This document shows, in pieces, positions 24,043 to 33,302 of a stretch of DNA of 64,000 bases. Source of the stretch: Clostridia bacterium (GTDB taxonomy: Bacteria; Bacillota; Clostridia; Oscillospirales; CAG-272); NCBI GenBank assembly GCA_017471825.1, contig JAFURQ010000021.1, positions 62,001 to 126,000 on the forward strand, written 5' to 3'. The translations under genes were made by a program, and so were the position numbers. How positions within the stretch are numbered: position 1 is the first letter of the stretch; each line of letters begins with the position of its first letter. The notes below the pieces were generated by a model. The model was not told the origin of the DNA. It saw only the letters and a list, made by a program, of their open reading frames with translations, and did not search any database.

Positions 24043-25965
24043 TCAAACAGAGCCAACAAGGCGCATTTCGTTTGATTCGGTTGCCGTGCTGTTTACCTCC
24101 TCGGGAGAACGGAAGGTTGAAACGACACATTTCATAGCTTCGGTTATTTCGGGGGAGGCTATTTCACCCTCACATCGCGTTATAACGGCGCGCAGGGTGT
24201 CGAGATTTTTCTCCATTTCCTCACGGGTGAGGGGTGTGTCGTGCTCGATAAATATAAGGTTGTTTTCGGTTTTATCGAGTTTTTCGGTTTTTATGAGAAG
24301 CTCCTCATAGAGCTTTTCGCCCGGGCGAAGTCCGGTTTCGACGATGTCAATATCTATGTAGGGGGTGAGGCCCGAGAGCTTTATCATATTGGTTGCAAGC
24401 TCGATAATCTTGACGGGCTTACCCATATCGAGAACGAAGAGCTCGCCGCATTGCGCCATAGCGCCCGCCTGCATTACGAGGCCCGACGCCTCGGGTATGG
24501 TCATAAAGTATCTTATGATACGCTTGTCGGTTATTGTAACGGGGCCACCCGCCTCAATCTGACGGCGGAAGAGCGGAATTACAGAGCCGTTAGAGCCGAG
24601 AACGTTGCCGAAGCGGACTGCGGAAAAGACCGTTTTGCTATCTGAACGGCACTGAATAACCATTTCGCAAAGGCGCTTGGACGCACCCATAACGTTTGTG
24701 GGGTTAACCGCCTTGTCGGTTGAGATGAGAATGAATTTCTCCGCGCCGTACTTCTCTGCCATATCGGCGGTGTTATACGTGCCGAAGACGTTATTCTTTA
24801 TCGCCTCGCAATTACTGTGCTCCATAAGAGGAACGTGCTTGTGTGCGGCGGCGTGGAACACCACCTCGGGACGGTAGTGCGCGAAGATGGCATCAAGGCG
24901 CGCTCTGTCACGCACGGAGGCTATTTCAACCGATAAATCCAGCGAATCGCCGTAGCGACGGGTAAGCTCCTGCTGAACATCGTAGGCGTTGTTTTCGTAG
25001 ATGTCGAGAATTATAAGCTTTTTGGGCCCGCACGCCGCAATCTGACGGGAAAGCTCGCTTCCTATCGAGCCACCGCCGCCCGTTACGAGCACGGTTTTGC
25101 CGCGGTAGAAAAGAGATGCGCTGTCGTCAACGACCTGGAGAGTGTCGCGGAAAAGCAAATCCTCAATTCTTACGTCACGGATTATACGCTTTTTACCGAC
25201 GTCGTCCGAGCCGTCCTCTTTTATCGGGAAGTCGTAGATTTTTACCTTACAGCCTGCCTGCGAGTAAAACTCATAGAAAGACTTTATTTTGTCGTCGCCG
25301 AGGTCGGATATTGCAATAAAGACCTGCTCGACGCCCGACGATTTGATTTTCTCTATAACGTCGTCGTTGTTCGATATGACTCGGAGACCGAGCAGATTAA
25401 CGCCGACCTTGCCGCTATCGCGGTCGATAAAGAAAACGGGCTTGTATTTCGAATTTTTATCAAAGAGAAGCTCCTCTGCAAGAAGCGTTCCTATCTGACC
25501 TGCGCCGACGATAGCTACGGGAATCTGCGTAATATTGGAGCGGTCGTGGTTAACGTTGTTCTGCCTGTGATAATACTGATACACGAAGCGGGAAACAAGA
25601 GTCATAACGTCGACCATCGCAACGAGCGCACAGCCACGCCACGCACCTATTCGCACGTAGGGGATAAGATGCGTTACAAAAACGCCGATAAGACCGCCTA
25701 TCGCATCTGCGACTACAAGGCGGATAAAAAGCAGCGAATTTGAGTAGCGCCACATATTCGAGTAGACACCGCTTACGATACGGGCGGTGAGAACGCAGAA
25801 ATATATAATTGCGGCGTTGCAAATATAGCCAAGGGGCTTGATATAAGTAAACAGCTCGTTATCTAAAAATGCCATCACGAGAACTGTCAGGGCGTAGACG
25901 GCTATAAAGATACCGAGGTCAATGCCCATAAGCAAGAGTCTGCGCTTGCTTTTAAGAAAGTTCAT
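24043..25965 (-). CDS. Membrane-bound nucleotide-sugar 4,6-dehydratase (FlaA1/PglF/CapD type)
   Basis: 640 residues: four N-terminal membrane helices (about 10-110), a CoA-binding-like Rossmann domain (about 140-260; IVGAGQIGTLLAEEL), then a short-chain dehydrogenase domain from residue 290 with VTGGGGSIGSELSRQI, FHAAAHKHVPLME and STDKAVNPTNVMGASKR. The Met in place of the usual SDR catalytic Tyr is normal for this large membrane-bound group. The reaction is C4 oxidation and C6 dehydration of UDP-GlcNAc-like sugars, the first step to UDP-bacillosamine or similar glycans. It stands alone, so its glycan pathway lies elsewhere. Confidence 0.9.
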   Translation of the reverse strand: MNFLKSKRRLLLMGIDLGIFIAVYALTVLVMAFLDNELFTYIKPLGYICNAAIIYFCVLTARIVSGVYSNMWRYSNSLLFIRLVVADAIGGLIGVFVTHLIPYVRIGAWRGCALVAMVDVMTLVSRFVYQYYHRQNNVNHDRSNITQIPVAIVGAGQIGTLLAEELLFDKNSKYKPVFFIDRDSGKVGVNLLGLRVISNNDDVIEKIKSSGVEQVFIAISDLGDDKIKSFYEFYSQAGCKVKIYDFPIKEDGSDDVGKKRIIRDVRIEDLLFRDTLQVVDDSASLFYRGKTVLVTGGGGSIGSELSRQIAACGPKKLIILDIYENNAYDVQQELTRRYGDSLDLSVEIASVRDRARLDAIFAHYRPEVVFHAAAHKHVPLMEHSNCEAIKNNVFGTYNTADMAEKYGAEKFILISTDKAVNPTNVMGASKRLCEMVIQCRSDSKTVFSAVRFGNVLGSNGSVIPLFRRQIEAGGPVTITDKRIIRYFMTIPEASGLVMQAGAMAQCGELFVLDMGKPVKIIELATNMIKLSGLTPYIDIDIVETGLRPGEKLYEELLIKTEKLDKTENNLIFIEHDTPLTREEMEKNLDTLRAVITRCEGEIASPEITEAMKCVVSTFRSPEEVNSTATESNEMRLVGSV

Positions 25966-26037
25966 ATGTACTCCACTGTTTCATTCCATACCGCGCGGCT
26001 CGTACCGACGGTGCGATATGCGAATGTATTTCATATA

Positions 26038-26066
26038 ATTATATCATTTTAAATAATGTTTGTCAA
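26038..26066 (-). promoter_or_regulatory. Promoter of the sugar dehydratase
   Basis: Minus-strand TTGACA (26061-26066), 17 bases, TATAAT (26038-26043), about 73 bases before the start. Confidence 0.82.
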
Positions 26067-26118
26067 GGTGGGGGATTTTTTTGGTAATTATTATCCGACG
26101 TTTCCCGAGCTTTTGCGC

Positions 26119-26147
26119 TTGACACGGTGAGAAAAAAGGAGTAAAAT
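26119..26147 (+). promoter_or_regulatory. Promoter of the methyltransferase-like/DUF4416 pair
   Basis: TTGACA (26119-26124), 17 bases, TAAAAT (26142-26147), 24 bases before the start codon at 26171. Confidence 0.8.
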
Positions 26148-26170
26148 ATATAAAAACGAAGGAGTGTGGT

Positions 26171-27184
26171 ATGACTTTTGCAGACAAGGAGAGGCTTTTG
26201 CGCCTACGGGATACCTTTTCCCTTAATTTCAGGCTCACCAATATGTATGCGCAGTATCTTGAGCGCTATCCCGAGCTTATCACCGGGGAAATGATAAACG
26301 AGCTTACCGCCGATTCCGACATCACGGCGAAGGAGGCACTTGTAGCAATACTGTGCGAGGCGTTCGGGCTTGACGATGCGAGGGGCGGCGAGGAGCGCAG
26401 GCTCATACGCGACTACATCACGCCGTCGGTGCGCGTGCTTGACGCAAAGAAATATACCGAGAATCCCTACTACGTCAACGTGGCGAGGCGAGCAATAGCT
26501 GAAAGCGGCGTCCGTGAGGGTGGCTGGGAGCTGCGGTGGGAGTACTATCCGCCGTACCGCGCGGCGATTTGCGACGATATGGTGATTCGCGAGGATTTTT
26601 CGGAATATGCGCCTATCGGCTTTTTTGCCGAGGGGTTCCGCTTCCCTGCCGTGCTTGAGGACGGAAACGAGTGGATGACGCTCACTCCCGTAGACGTTGA
26701 CACCTGCGACGAGGCAATTAACGCCGCACGGGGTAGGGTCATTACCTTCGGACTCGGTCTTGGCTACTACACCTATATGGTGTCGGAAAAGAGGGATGTC
26801 GAGTCGGTTACGGTGGTTGAAAGAAGCGACGAGGTGATACGCCTCTTTAACAAATACGTGCTGCCGCACTTCACGCATCCCGAAAAGGTACGCATAATCA
26901 ACGAGGACGCCTTCTTGTATGCGGAGAAGATAATGCCTATGGCAAAATTCAATTACGCCTTCGTTGACACCTGGCGCGATGCCTCGGACGGTCTTGCTAT
27001 GTATGAGAGAATGAAGGCGCTCGAGCATCTGTCGCCCGACACGAAATTTGACTATTGGATAGAAAATTTTCTTATATCGCGCAGGCGCGCTTTACGGTTT
27101 GCACAGCTCTGGGATAAATACGAGAGAATGAGCGAGGACGCACCGAAAAGCTATGCCGAATTTATTGAGGAGCTTACGAAATAA
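26171..27184 (+). CDS. Methyltransferase-fold protein, spermidine-synthase-like
   Basis: 337 residues. An all-helical N-terminal half of about 170 residues precedes a Rossmann segment with the SAM-binding motif pattern GRVITFGLGLGYYTYMVSEKRDVESVTVVERSDEVIRLF (about residues 193-232), and an acidic FNYAFVDTW where the spermidine synthase family has its motif. No typical methyl-acceptor motif is seen, so whether it transfers methyl or aminopropyl groups is unknown. The ATG has a GAAGGAG site. It overlaps the next gene by one base. Confidence 0.7.
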   Translation: MTFADKERLLRLRDTFSLNFRLTNMYAQYLERYPELITGEMINELTADSDITAKEALVAILCEAFGLDDARGGEERRLIRDYITPSVRVLDAKKYTENPYYVNVARRAIAESGVREGGWELRWEYYPPYRAAICDDMVIREDFSEYAPIGFFAEGFRFPAVLEDGNEWMTLTPVDVDTCDEAINAARGRVITFGLGLGYYTYMVSEKRDVESVTVVERSDEVIRLFNKYVLPHFTHPEKVRIINEDAFLYAEKIMPMAKFNYAFVDTWRDASDGLAMYERMKALEHLSPDTKFDYWIENFLISRRRALRFAQLWDKYERMSEDAPKSYAEFIEELTK

Positions 27185-27720
27185 TGGGAGCTATACACGA
27201 ATTTGAGAAGGAAAAGCTGCTTATCGGCGTTATATACCACGACCCCGCAGTGCTTGACGCGGCGCTCGCCGACGTTGTGGCGGAGTTTGGCGAGTGGGAT
27301 ATGGTGAGCGAGGAATACTCCTTTTCCCGCGATTACTCGACCTACTATGACGGCGAGCTTGGCGGTGAGGGACGGCGCAGAATATACAGCTTTGAGCGGC
27401 TTGTCGACCCGTCGAGACAGGCGGAGATAAAGGAATTTACAAACGAAATCGAGAAAAAGTACACAAGGGACGGCGGCAGGCTGATAAACCTCGACCCCGG
27501 GCTTATGAGCCACGGCAGATTTATGCTTTCAACGACGAAAAACGCGAGCTTCAGAATCCCATTGAAGCGCGGAATTTACACCGAGATGACTCTGTTCTAC
27601 GCGCGCGGTGCGTGGAGAAAGCTATTATGGACCTATATGGACTATCAATCGGACACGGTTCTCGCCTTTCTTGAGAGGGTGAGAAAAAAATACCTCGGTC
27701 AGAGAAAGACCGAGGGATAA
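27184..27720 (+). CDS. DUF4416 family protein
   Basis: 178 residues matching DUF4416: KEKLLIGVIYHDPAVLDAAL at the start, YYDGELGG, RINLDPGLMSHGRFMLSTTKNASFRIPL in the centre and a final TYMDYQSDTVLAFL. The function is unknown. The last base of the upstream stop codon is the first base of its ATG, so the two are translationally coupled. Its 3' end doubles as a terminator stem for the rplJ-rplL operon on the other strand. Confidence 0.88.
   Translation: MGAIHEFEKEKLLIGVIYHDPAVLDAALADVVAEFGEWDMVSEEYSFSRDYSTYYDGELGGEGRRRIYSFERLVDPSRQAEIKEFTNEIEKKYTRDGGRLINLDPGLMSHGRFMLSTTKNASFRIPLKRGIYTEMTLFYARGAWRKLLWTYMDYQSDTVLAFLERVRKKYLGQRKTEG
27681..27715 (-). terminator. Terminator of rplJ-rplL embedded in the DUF4416 coding end
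   Basis: CCTCGGTC (27693-27700) and GACCGAGG (27708-27715) form a stem followed on the minus strand by TATTTTTTCTC. It lies inside the last codons of the convergent gene. Confidence 0.65.
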
Positions 27721-27721
27721 A

Positions 27722-27767
27722 AAAGATGCGGAGAGACGAGCAGGTCGCCTCTCCGCGATTTTATTTT
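27722..27767. terminator. Bidirectional terminator between DUF4416 gene and rplL
   Basis: GCGGAGAG (27728-27735) and CTCTCCGC (27749-27756), with T-runs on both strands. Confidence 0.85.
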
Positions 27768-27778
27768 GTAAGGTGAAA

Positions 27779-28153
27779 TTACTTAACTTCAACTTCTGCG
27801 CCTGCAGCCTTAAGCTGTTCAGCAATCTTGTCAGCCTCGTCCTTTGCAACTGCTTCCTTAATGGTCTTGGGAGCTGCCTCAACAAGGTCCTTAGCGTCCT
27901 TAAGTCCAAGGCCGGTGATCTCACGAACAACCTTGATAACGTTGAGCTTGCTTGCGCCAGCTGCCTTAAGAACTACGTCAAACTCAGTCTTCTCCTCTGC
28001 TACGGGAGCTGCTGCTGCGCCGGGAGCTGCAACTGCTGCTACGGGAGCTGCGGATACGCCGAATTCCTCCTCAAGAGCCTTTACGAGATCTGCGAGTTCA
28101 AGAATGGTAAGACCTTTAACAAGGTCAAGAATCTGTGTGGTCTTTTCGTTCAT
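27779..28153 (-). CDS. rplL: 50S ribosomal protein L7/L12
   Basis: 124 residues: helical dimerisation domain ([33 protein letters not shown]), Ala/Pro-rich hinge, and the globular factor-binding domain with [42 protein letters not shown]. It recruits translation GTPases as the ribosome stalk. ATG at 28153 with GGAGG; five codons more are open upstream but lack a site. Follows rplJ as usual, but rpoB does not follow here. Confidence 0.97.
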   Translation of the reverse strand: MNEKTTQILDLVKGLTILELADLVKALEEEFGVSAAPVAAVAAPGAAAAPVAEEKTEFDVVLKAAGASKLNVIKVVREITGLGLKDAKDLVEAAPKTIKEAVAKDEADKIAEQLKAAGAEVEVK

Positions 28154-28196
28154 TTTAAAATCCTCCAAATTATTACAAATTATTGATTAGCAGTAA

Positions 28197-28760
28197 TTAA
28201 GCCTCTGCTGCGGCGTTGTCGTCGGTAGTTTCTACGGGCTCGTTTGCCGCCTCGTCAGCTCCACCTTCGTTTTCTTTGTCGATTTTTGCCTGAAGTACAT
28301 AAGCAAAGCCATAGAGAGAAGACATAAGGCTGCCCATCATCTTTGCAACGAGAACTTCCTTGGAAGGAGTTTCTGCGAGGGAGATTACACCTGCCTGATC
28401 AAGAATGCCGCCGTCTACAAAACCTGCCTTGATCTCAAAGCTGTTGATCTTGTCTGCGTACTCCTTCATGATCTTTGCGGGAGCGATGGGGTCGTCCTGG
28501 CTGATTGCGATTGCGGTCATGCCGGACAGATACTGCTTCATATCACCGTAGCCTGCGATGTCGCAAGCTCTGCCAGTAAGAGTGTTCTTCATTACTGTGT
28601 ACTCAACGCCTGCCTTACGGAGAGCGGCGCGGAGTGCGGTGTCTTCTGCTACTGTAATGCCTTCGTACTTTACGAGAACGCCTGCTGCTGCGGACTGAAT
28701 CTTTTCTGCGAGCTCTGCAACAACCTGCTTTTTCTGTTCAAGAACCTTATTGCTGGGCAT
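28197..28760 (-). CDS. rplJ: 50S ribosomal protein L10
   Basis: 187 residues, beginning MPSNKVLEQKKQVVAELAEKI with the family's YEGITVAEDTALRAALRKAGVEYTVMKNTL core. It anchors L7/L12 dimers to the ribosome and in Bacillota represses its own operon through the leader. ATG at 28760 with GGAGGTGA. The acidic C-terminal tail (ENEGGADEAANEPVETTDDN) is longer than usual. Confidence 0.97.
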   Translation of the reverse strand: MPSNKVLEQKKQVVAELAEKIQSAAAGVLVKYEGITVAEDTALRAALRKAGVEYTVMKNTLTGRACDIAGYGDMKQYLSGMTAIAISQDDPIAPAKIMKEYADKINSFEIKAGFVDGGILDQAGVISLAETPSKEVLVAKMMGSLMSSLYGFAYVLQAKIDKENEGGADEAANEPVETTDDNAAAEA

Positions 28761-28784
28761 TAGTTTCACCTCCATAAAATTTTC

Positions 28785-28922
28785 AAAATAAAAAATCCTT
28801 TTCCGACAAGGCGCAAATCACCAAGGAAAAGGACAAAATACATCATTATGATTAAATTGTTCTCACCTCGGCAGGAAAGCTTGCGCTTTTACCGGAACCT
28901 GCTGTCTTAGGATACCTGAACT
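28785..28922 (-). promoter_or_regulatory. Ribosomal protein L10 leader with attenuator
   Basis: The minus-strand leader holds the conserved CCTAAGACAGCAGG and CTGCCGAGGTGAGAA segments of the L10 leader, then a strong hairpin TCCTTTTCC (28796-28804) with GGAAAAGGA (28825-28833) followed by a T-run, which is the terminator. Binding of L10 (with L12) is known to favour termination in this leader class. Confidence 0.85.
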
Positions 28923-28951
28923 ATTATACACGAGTTGGTCGTGATTGTCAA
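28923..28951 (-). promoter_or_regulatory. rplJ promoter
   Basis: Minus-strand TTGACA (28946-28951), 17 bases, TATAAT (28923-28928): a full consensus. Confidence 0.88.
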
Positions 28952-29038
28952 GTGTTTTTTCAAAAAAAGTCGAATATTTTTTCGGGGCGCTCGCGGCGCC
29001 CCGTTTTTTTGCGTTAATCGGCGGAATATACCCACCCG

Positions 29039-29977
29039 TCAGTCGTATTTTTTCTTTTCCTTCAATACTTTATATATCGCGCGATAGGAGTCAAGGCGGC
29101 TTTCGGCTATTCTGCCCTCGCGTACGGCGCGGAATACGGCGCACTCGTCCTCCCCCTCTCCAACGTGGGCGCAGTCGGCGTAGCGGCACCTGCCCGTATA
29201 GGCTGAGAGGTCGGGAAACGCGGGCAAAAGCTCGTCGAGCGACATAAAGTCAAATCGGGCAAAATCTATCAGCGAAAAGCCCGGCGTGTCGGCAAGGAAG
29301 CCCGTGGTACCGGATTCTTCAAGCTCGAAAAGCTCGACGTGGCGCGTCGTGTGTCTGCCGCGCTGAATTTTTCTCGATATTTCGGCAGTAGCAAGGGTGA
29401 ACCCCGGGAAAAGCGCATTCATCAGAGTGGATTTTCCGACGCCGGAGGCGCCTGCAAAGGCGGCGGTTTTGCCGTCGCGCACGTTCCTCTTTATGTACTC
29501 CGAAAGCTCTGCCACGCCACAGCCGCGCTCGCTTGAGGTCACGAAGGCGGTAATGCCCGAGAGCGTATAAATCGCCCTATATTCCTCTGCGGCATCGGGG
29601 GCTATATCGGATTTGGTTATTATAATTACGGGGGTAATGCCGTTGTGATTTGCTATGGCGACGAGCTTATCCACCGTTTCGAGCACGGGGGCGGGCTTCG
29701 CCGCAGCAAACGTGATGAATATGTAATCGAGGTTTGCCATAGGGGGACGGATGAGGGCGTTTTTGCGCGGGAGAATTTCGCTTATCACGATGCCGTCGGG
29801 AGTTTCCGTATCGACGGTGATGCGAACCTCGTCACCTATGAGAACCTTCTCGTCCTCGCGGTGAAGGGCGCCCTTTGCACGGCAAAGAAGGTATTCCTTT
29901 GTTCCGTTTTTCGTTACACGGGTCGTGTATAAGCCACCAAGGCCCTTGATTACCTTACCTGTTTTTTCTTCTATCAA
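29039..29977 (-). CDS. rsgA: Ribosome biogenesis GTPase RsgA
   Basis: 312 residues. OB-fold start (GKVIKGLGGLYTTR), circularly permuted GTPase order with IITKSDIA (G4) before GASGVGKSTLMNAL (G1) and ADTPGFS (G3), and a C-terminal zinc motif CRYADCAHVGEGEDECAV. It helps late 30S maturation. I chose a TTG start at 29977, which has AAGGAAG upstream and lies one base after the rlmN stop; the ATG at 30004 has no binding site and would overlap rlmN. Last gene of the ten-gene operon. Confidence 0.93.
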   Translation of the reverse strand: MIEEKTGKVIKGLGGLYTTRVTKNGTKEYLLCRAKGALHREDEKVLIGDEVRITVDTETPDGIVISEILPRKNALIRPPMANLDYIFITFAAAKPAPVLETVDKLVAIANHNGITPVIIITKSDIAPDAAEEYRAIYTLSGITAFVTSSERGCGVAELSEYIKRNVRDGKTAAFAGASGVGKSTLMNALFPGFTLATAEISRKIQRGRHTTRHVELFELEESGTTGFLADTPGFSLIDFARFDFMSLDELLPAFPDLSAYTGRCRYADCAHVGEGEDECAVFRAVREGRIAESRLDSYRAIYKVLKEKKKYD

Positions 29978-29978
29978 G

Positions 29979-31037
29979 TTATTCTTCCTTACTTGTTTTT
30001 GCACTGCGGCGAAGCTGACCGCAGGCAGCGTTTATATCTGTGCCGAGGCGGCGGCGCACCGTTGCCACGATACCGTAGCTCTCAAGGGTGGCGGCGAATT
30101 TGTTCGCCCCCTCGCAGCTTCCCTCGCGGAAGCCCGTTTCCTTCACCTCGTTGACTCTGATGAGGTTGACGTGAATGGGTGCGGAGAGCTTGCGGAAGGT
30201 GGAAATCAGAAGCTCGGCGAGCTCGCGCGCATCGCCCTCGGTATCATTTTTCCCCGAGATGAGAGTGTATTCAAAGGAGATGCGGCGCCCAGTTTTCGTG
30301 TAGTAATACGCGCAGGCGTCGAGCAGCTCACTTATATTCCATTTATTATTGACGGGCATTATCGCGCTTCGCTTCTCATCGTTTGCGGCGTGCAGGGAGA
30401 TTGACAGAGTTATGGGTAGCTCAACCTCCGCAAGCGCGCGGATGCGCGGCACGACGCCGCAGGTGGAAAGCGAGATATGCCTGTACCCTATATTGAGTCC
30501 GTCCTCGGCGTTTACGAGCTCGAGGAATTTTATCACGTTGTCGTAGTTGTCAAGCGGCTCGCCTATGCCCATCATAACGACGTTTGACACGCGCTCACCA
30601 GTGTCGCGCTGTGCGGCTATTATCTGACCGAGCAGCTCCGAGGGGAGAAGGTCGCGCACCCTGCCGCCGATTGTGGATGCACAGAAGCGACAGCCCATAC
30701 GGCAGCCGACCTGGCTCGATATGCAGAGCGTGTTTCCGTGCTTATAGCGCATAAAAACGCTTTCCACGGCGGCGCCGTCATGAAGGGCAAAGAGATATTT
30801 TACCGTGCCGTCGATTGCCGAGGTGAGCTTAGTGTCAACCCTTGGCAGAGTATCGAGTGTGAGCTGTGCGAGCTTCTCACGCAGGGGGCGCGAGAGATTC
30901 GTCATTTCGGCTATCGGGGTGCCGAGATTGAGCCACGCCTTGATTTGCTTGGCTCTGAAGGCAGGCTCGCCTATTGATTTTACAAAATCGGTAAGCTCGG
31001 CTGTTGAGAGCGAGTATAAATCTGTTTTTTCGGTCAT
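29979..31037 (-). CDS. rlmN: Dual-specificity 23S rRNA/tRNA adenine C2-methyltransferase RlmN
   Basis: 352 residues with the radical SAM Cys cluster in CRMGCRFCAST, VVMMGIGEPLDNYDNVIKFL, SLSTCGVVPRI, the HVNLIRVNEVKET region, and the C-terminal Cys in the NAACGQLR end that carries the methyl group (DINAACGQLR). Methylates A2503 of 23S rRNA and A37 of some tRNAs. Overlaps the rsmB stop by four bases (ATGA). Confidence 0.95.
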   Translation of the reverse strand: MTEKTDLYSLSTAELTDFVKSIGEPAFRAKQIKAWLNLGTPIAEMTNLSRPLREKLAQLTLDTLPRVDTKLTSAIDGTVKYLFALHDGAAVESVFMRYKHGNTLCISSQVGCRMGCRFCASTIGGRVRDLLPSELLGQIIAAQRDTGERVSNVVMMGIGEPLDNYDNVIKFLELVNAEDGLNIGYRHISLSTCGVVPRIRALAEVELPITLSISLHAANDEKRSAIMPVNNKWNISELLDACAYYYTKTGRRISFEYTLISGKNDTEGDARELAELLISTFRKLSAPIHVNLIRVNEVKETGFREGSCEGANKFAATLESYGIVATVRRRLGTDINAACGQLRRSAKTSKEE

Positions 31038-32341
31038 TGCTTTTTCCTTAATTTAGCTATAAAAAAGCCGTCGGTGCCGTGTATATGCGGCCAAAGTGTG
31101 AGGTCGCCCTCGGGGGCAGACAGCGAGCCTACGGTAAACGGCTCCTTATAAAAATCGGGGCTTTCTGCGAGAAATTTTTCCACTACATCGCGGTTTTCCG
31201 CGTCATTCAGCGTGCAGGTGGAATAGACGAGGGTGCCGCCGCGCTTCAGATAGCGCGCCGAGCTTTTGAGAATAGCAAGCTGGAGCGCGGGGAGCTCTCC
31301 TGCTTCGATGTCCTTATATCGCAGGTCGGGCTTTTTGGCTATAACGCCGAGGCCTGAGCAGGGGACGTCACATATCACTCTGTCGGCAGAGCCAAACAGG
31401 CTTTCGTCCGGGGCTGTGGCATCGCGCGCGGTGACGGTCATACCGCTGATACCGAGGCGGTGGCGCGTATCGTTTATAAGCGAGAGCTTGCTCTCGTGAA
31501 GGTCGAAGGAATGGATTTTCGCCCCGTCGCCCGACAGTATGGCAGCAGCGAAGCTCTTACCTCCCGGAGCGGAGCAAACGTCGATAACCGTATCCGAGGC
31601 GAGCGGTGAGAGTACCGCGGCGGCGAGAGCCGACGCCTCGTCCTGAACGAAGAAATGCCCCTCGGCAAAGCCGGGCAGGCGCCTCGGGTCACAGGGCTGT
31701 GAAAGCCTCACTGTAATGGGCGAAAATGTCGCACGGGTGGCGGTGTATCCCGATTTCTCGAGATTTTTCACAAGCTCGTCAACCGTAATTTTCAGCGTGT
31801 TTACGGTGAGGGAGGTTGCGGGTGTGGTGTTGAACATCTCAAAGAGCTTCACGCAATCGCACTCGTCGAGCGACGACATAAAATGGCGTACGGTTTTTAT
31901 CGGCAGAGAATAGATTACCGAGTAATAGCGCGCGGCGTTTTTCTCCTTTTTGGGATACGGGAGGCTCCCCTTTTCTCTTACGGCGGTGCGGAGCAGACCG
32001 TTGACGAAGGAGCGCTCGCCCTGATTTTTCGCAAGCTTTACCGTTTCGTTTACGGCGGCGAAGTCGGGGATTTTCTCCATATCGAGTATCTGGCAGAGGC
32101 CGAGGCGGAGTATCGCGCGGGTGTGCTTTGAGATTTTGTCGATGCTTCTGCCCGACAGGGCGGCTATGAGGTAGTCGTAGGTGATTTTGCGCTCTACCGC
32201 GGTGTAAAAGAGAGCGGTAAGCCCTGCTCTGTCCTCTGGGGACAGTCCATCGGTAAGATGGGACGAGAGCGACAGATTTGCGTATTTTCCGTTTTCCTCA
32301 TAGTCGAGCAAAAGCTTTAATGCAATTTCACGCAGAGTCAC
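31034..32341 (-). CDS. rsmB: 16S rRNA cytosine-C5 methyltransferase RsmB
   Basis: 435 residues: an N-terminal NusB-like RNA-binding domain (about 1-130) and a Rossmann methyltransferase domain with DVCSAPGGKSFAAAIL, DVPCSGLGVIAKKPDLRY (Pro-Cys loop) and VYSTCTLNDAEN holding the catalytic Cys. Start codon is GTG at 32341 behind AAGGAGGTAGAGCA. It precedes rlmN with a four-base overlap. Confidence 0.94.
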   Translation of the reverse strand: MTLREIALKLLLDYEENGKYANLSLSSHLTDGLSPEDRAGLTALFYTAVERKITYDYLIAALSGRSIDKISKHTRAILRLGLCQILDMEKIPDFAAVNETVKLAKNQGERSFVNGLLRTAVREKGSLPYPKKEKNAARYYSVIYSLPIKTVRHFMSSLDECDCVKLFEMFNTTPATSLTVNTLKITVDELVKNLEKSGYTATRATFSPITVRLSQPCDPRRLPGFAEGHFFVQDEASALAAAVLSPLASDTVIDVCSAPGGKSFAAAILSGDGAKIHSFDLHESKLSLINDTRHRLGISGMTVTARDATAPDESLFGSADRVICDVPCSGLGVIAKKPDLRYKDIEAGELPALQLAILKSSARYLKRGGTLVYSTCTLNDAENRDVVEKFLAESPDFYKEPFTVGSLSAPEGDLTLWPHIHGTDGFFIAKLRKKQ

Positions 32342-32363
32342 TGCTCTACCTCCTTAAAATTCT

Positions 32364-33299
32364 TTATTCAAGTATATCGCCGAGGGCGATTTTTCTGCCG
32401 CGGATGAGGTCGCCTGCGCTCATTTTGCCCTTGCCCTCGGGCTTTACGAAGAGGACCTTTAAGCCGCCCTTGCCGCAGGCGACGGTAAACGAGCCGTCAC
32501 CCGAGGAGTCGAGGCTCACGACCTCGCCGGGTGTGCCGACGGTGTTATCTATGGGGACGGCGCGCAGAATTTTCAGCATTTTTCCGCCATGGTAGGCGAA
32601 GGCGCCCGGAATGGGCGTTACGCCGCGAATGCGGCGGTCGAGGGTGCGTGCATCGAGGGTGAAGTCAACCCGTGCGTCCTCTTTTTCTATTTTTGCCGCG
32701 TAGGTAGCGAGGGTGCTGTCCTGCTTTGTGCGCGTTGCGGTGCCCTCAAGGAGTGCGGTAACGGTTTCGGAGAGCATTTCTGCGCCGAGGGCGGCAGAGC
32801 GGTCGTGGACCGATTCAAAATCGTCGGTATCGGTGATGGGAAATGCGCGGGCGGTGATGATGTCGCCCGTGTCGAGCCCCTCATCCATATACATTATCGT
32901 AACGCCCGTTTCGCTCTCGCCGTCGATTATCGCCCTCTGCATAGGGGCGGCACCGCGGAGCTTGGGAAGGAGCGACACGTGCACGTTGATACAGCCGTAT
33001 TTGGGGTAATTTATTACCTCGGGGGGAAGAATTTTTCCATAAGCGACAACGGCGATAAGGTCGGGGGCATATTCATCGAGAATTGCCGCAAATTCCTCGC
33101 CGCGAAGGGTTTTCGGAGTATGGACGGGAATGCCGTTTTCAAGCGAAAGAAGCTTCACGGGGGTGGGGGTCATAACGTTTCCCCTGCCTCGCGGCTTGTC
33201 CTCACGGGTGACGGTGGCGACGACGTTATGTCCGTCCCTTATAAGCCTTTCAAGGCAGCTCGCCGCGATTTCGGGAGTGCCCATAAACATAATTCTCAT
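32364..33299 (-). CDS. fmt: Methionyl-tRNA formyltransferase
   Basis: 311 residues with MRIMFMGTPEIAASCLERL, the formyl-folate-binding region ending in NVHVSLLPKLRGAAPMQRAIIDGE (catalytic His in the HVSLLP motif and downstream Asp in MDEGLDTGDII), and a C-terminal OB domain. It formylates initiator Met-tRNA. Three bases separate it from def, the enzyme that later removes the formyl group. Confidence 0.96.
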   Translation of the reverse strand: MRIMFMGTPEIAASCLERLIRDGHNVVATVTREDKPRGRGNVMTPTPVKLLSLENGIPVHTPKTLRGEEFAAILDEYAPDLIAVVAYGKILPPEVINYPKYGCINVHVSLLPKLRGAAPMQRAIIDGESETGVTIMYMDEGLDTGDIITARAFPITDTDDFESVHDRSAALGAEMLSETVTALLEGTATRTKQDSTLATYAAKIEKEDARVDFTLDARTLDRRIRGVTPIPGAFAYHGGKMLKILRAVPIDNTVGTPGEVVSLDSSGDGSFTVACGKGGLKVLFVKPEGKGKMSAGDLIRGRKIALGDILE

Positions 33300-33302
33300 A
33301 GC

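Noticed and set aside
29978..30004. ATG start of rsgA at 30004
   Set aside because: It lacks a binding site and would overlap rlmN by 26 bases; the TTG at 29977 has AAGGAAG and fits the junction.
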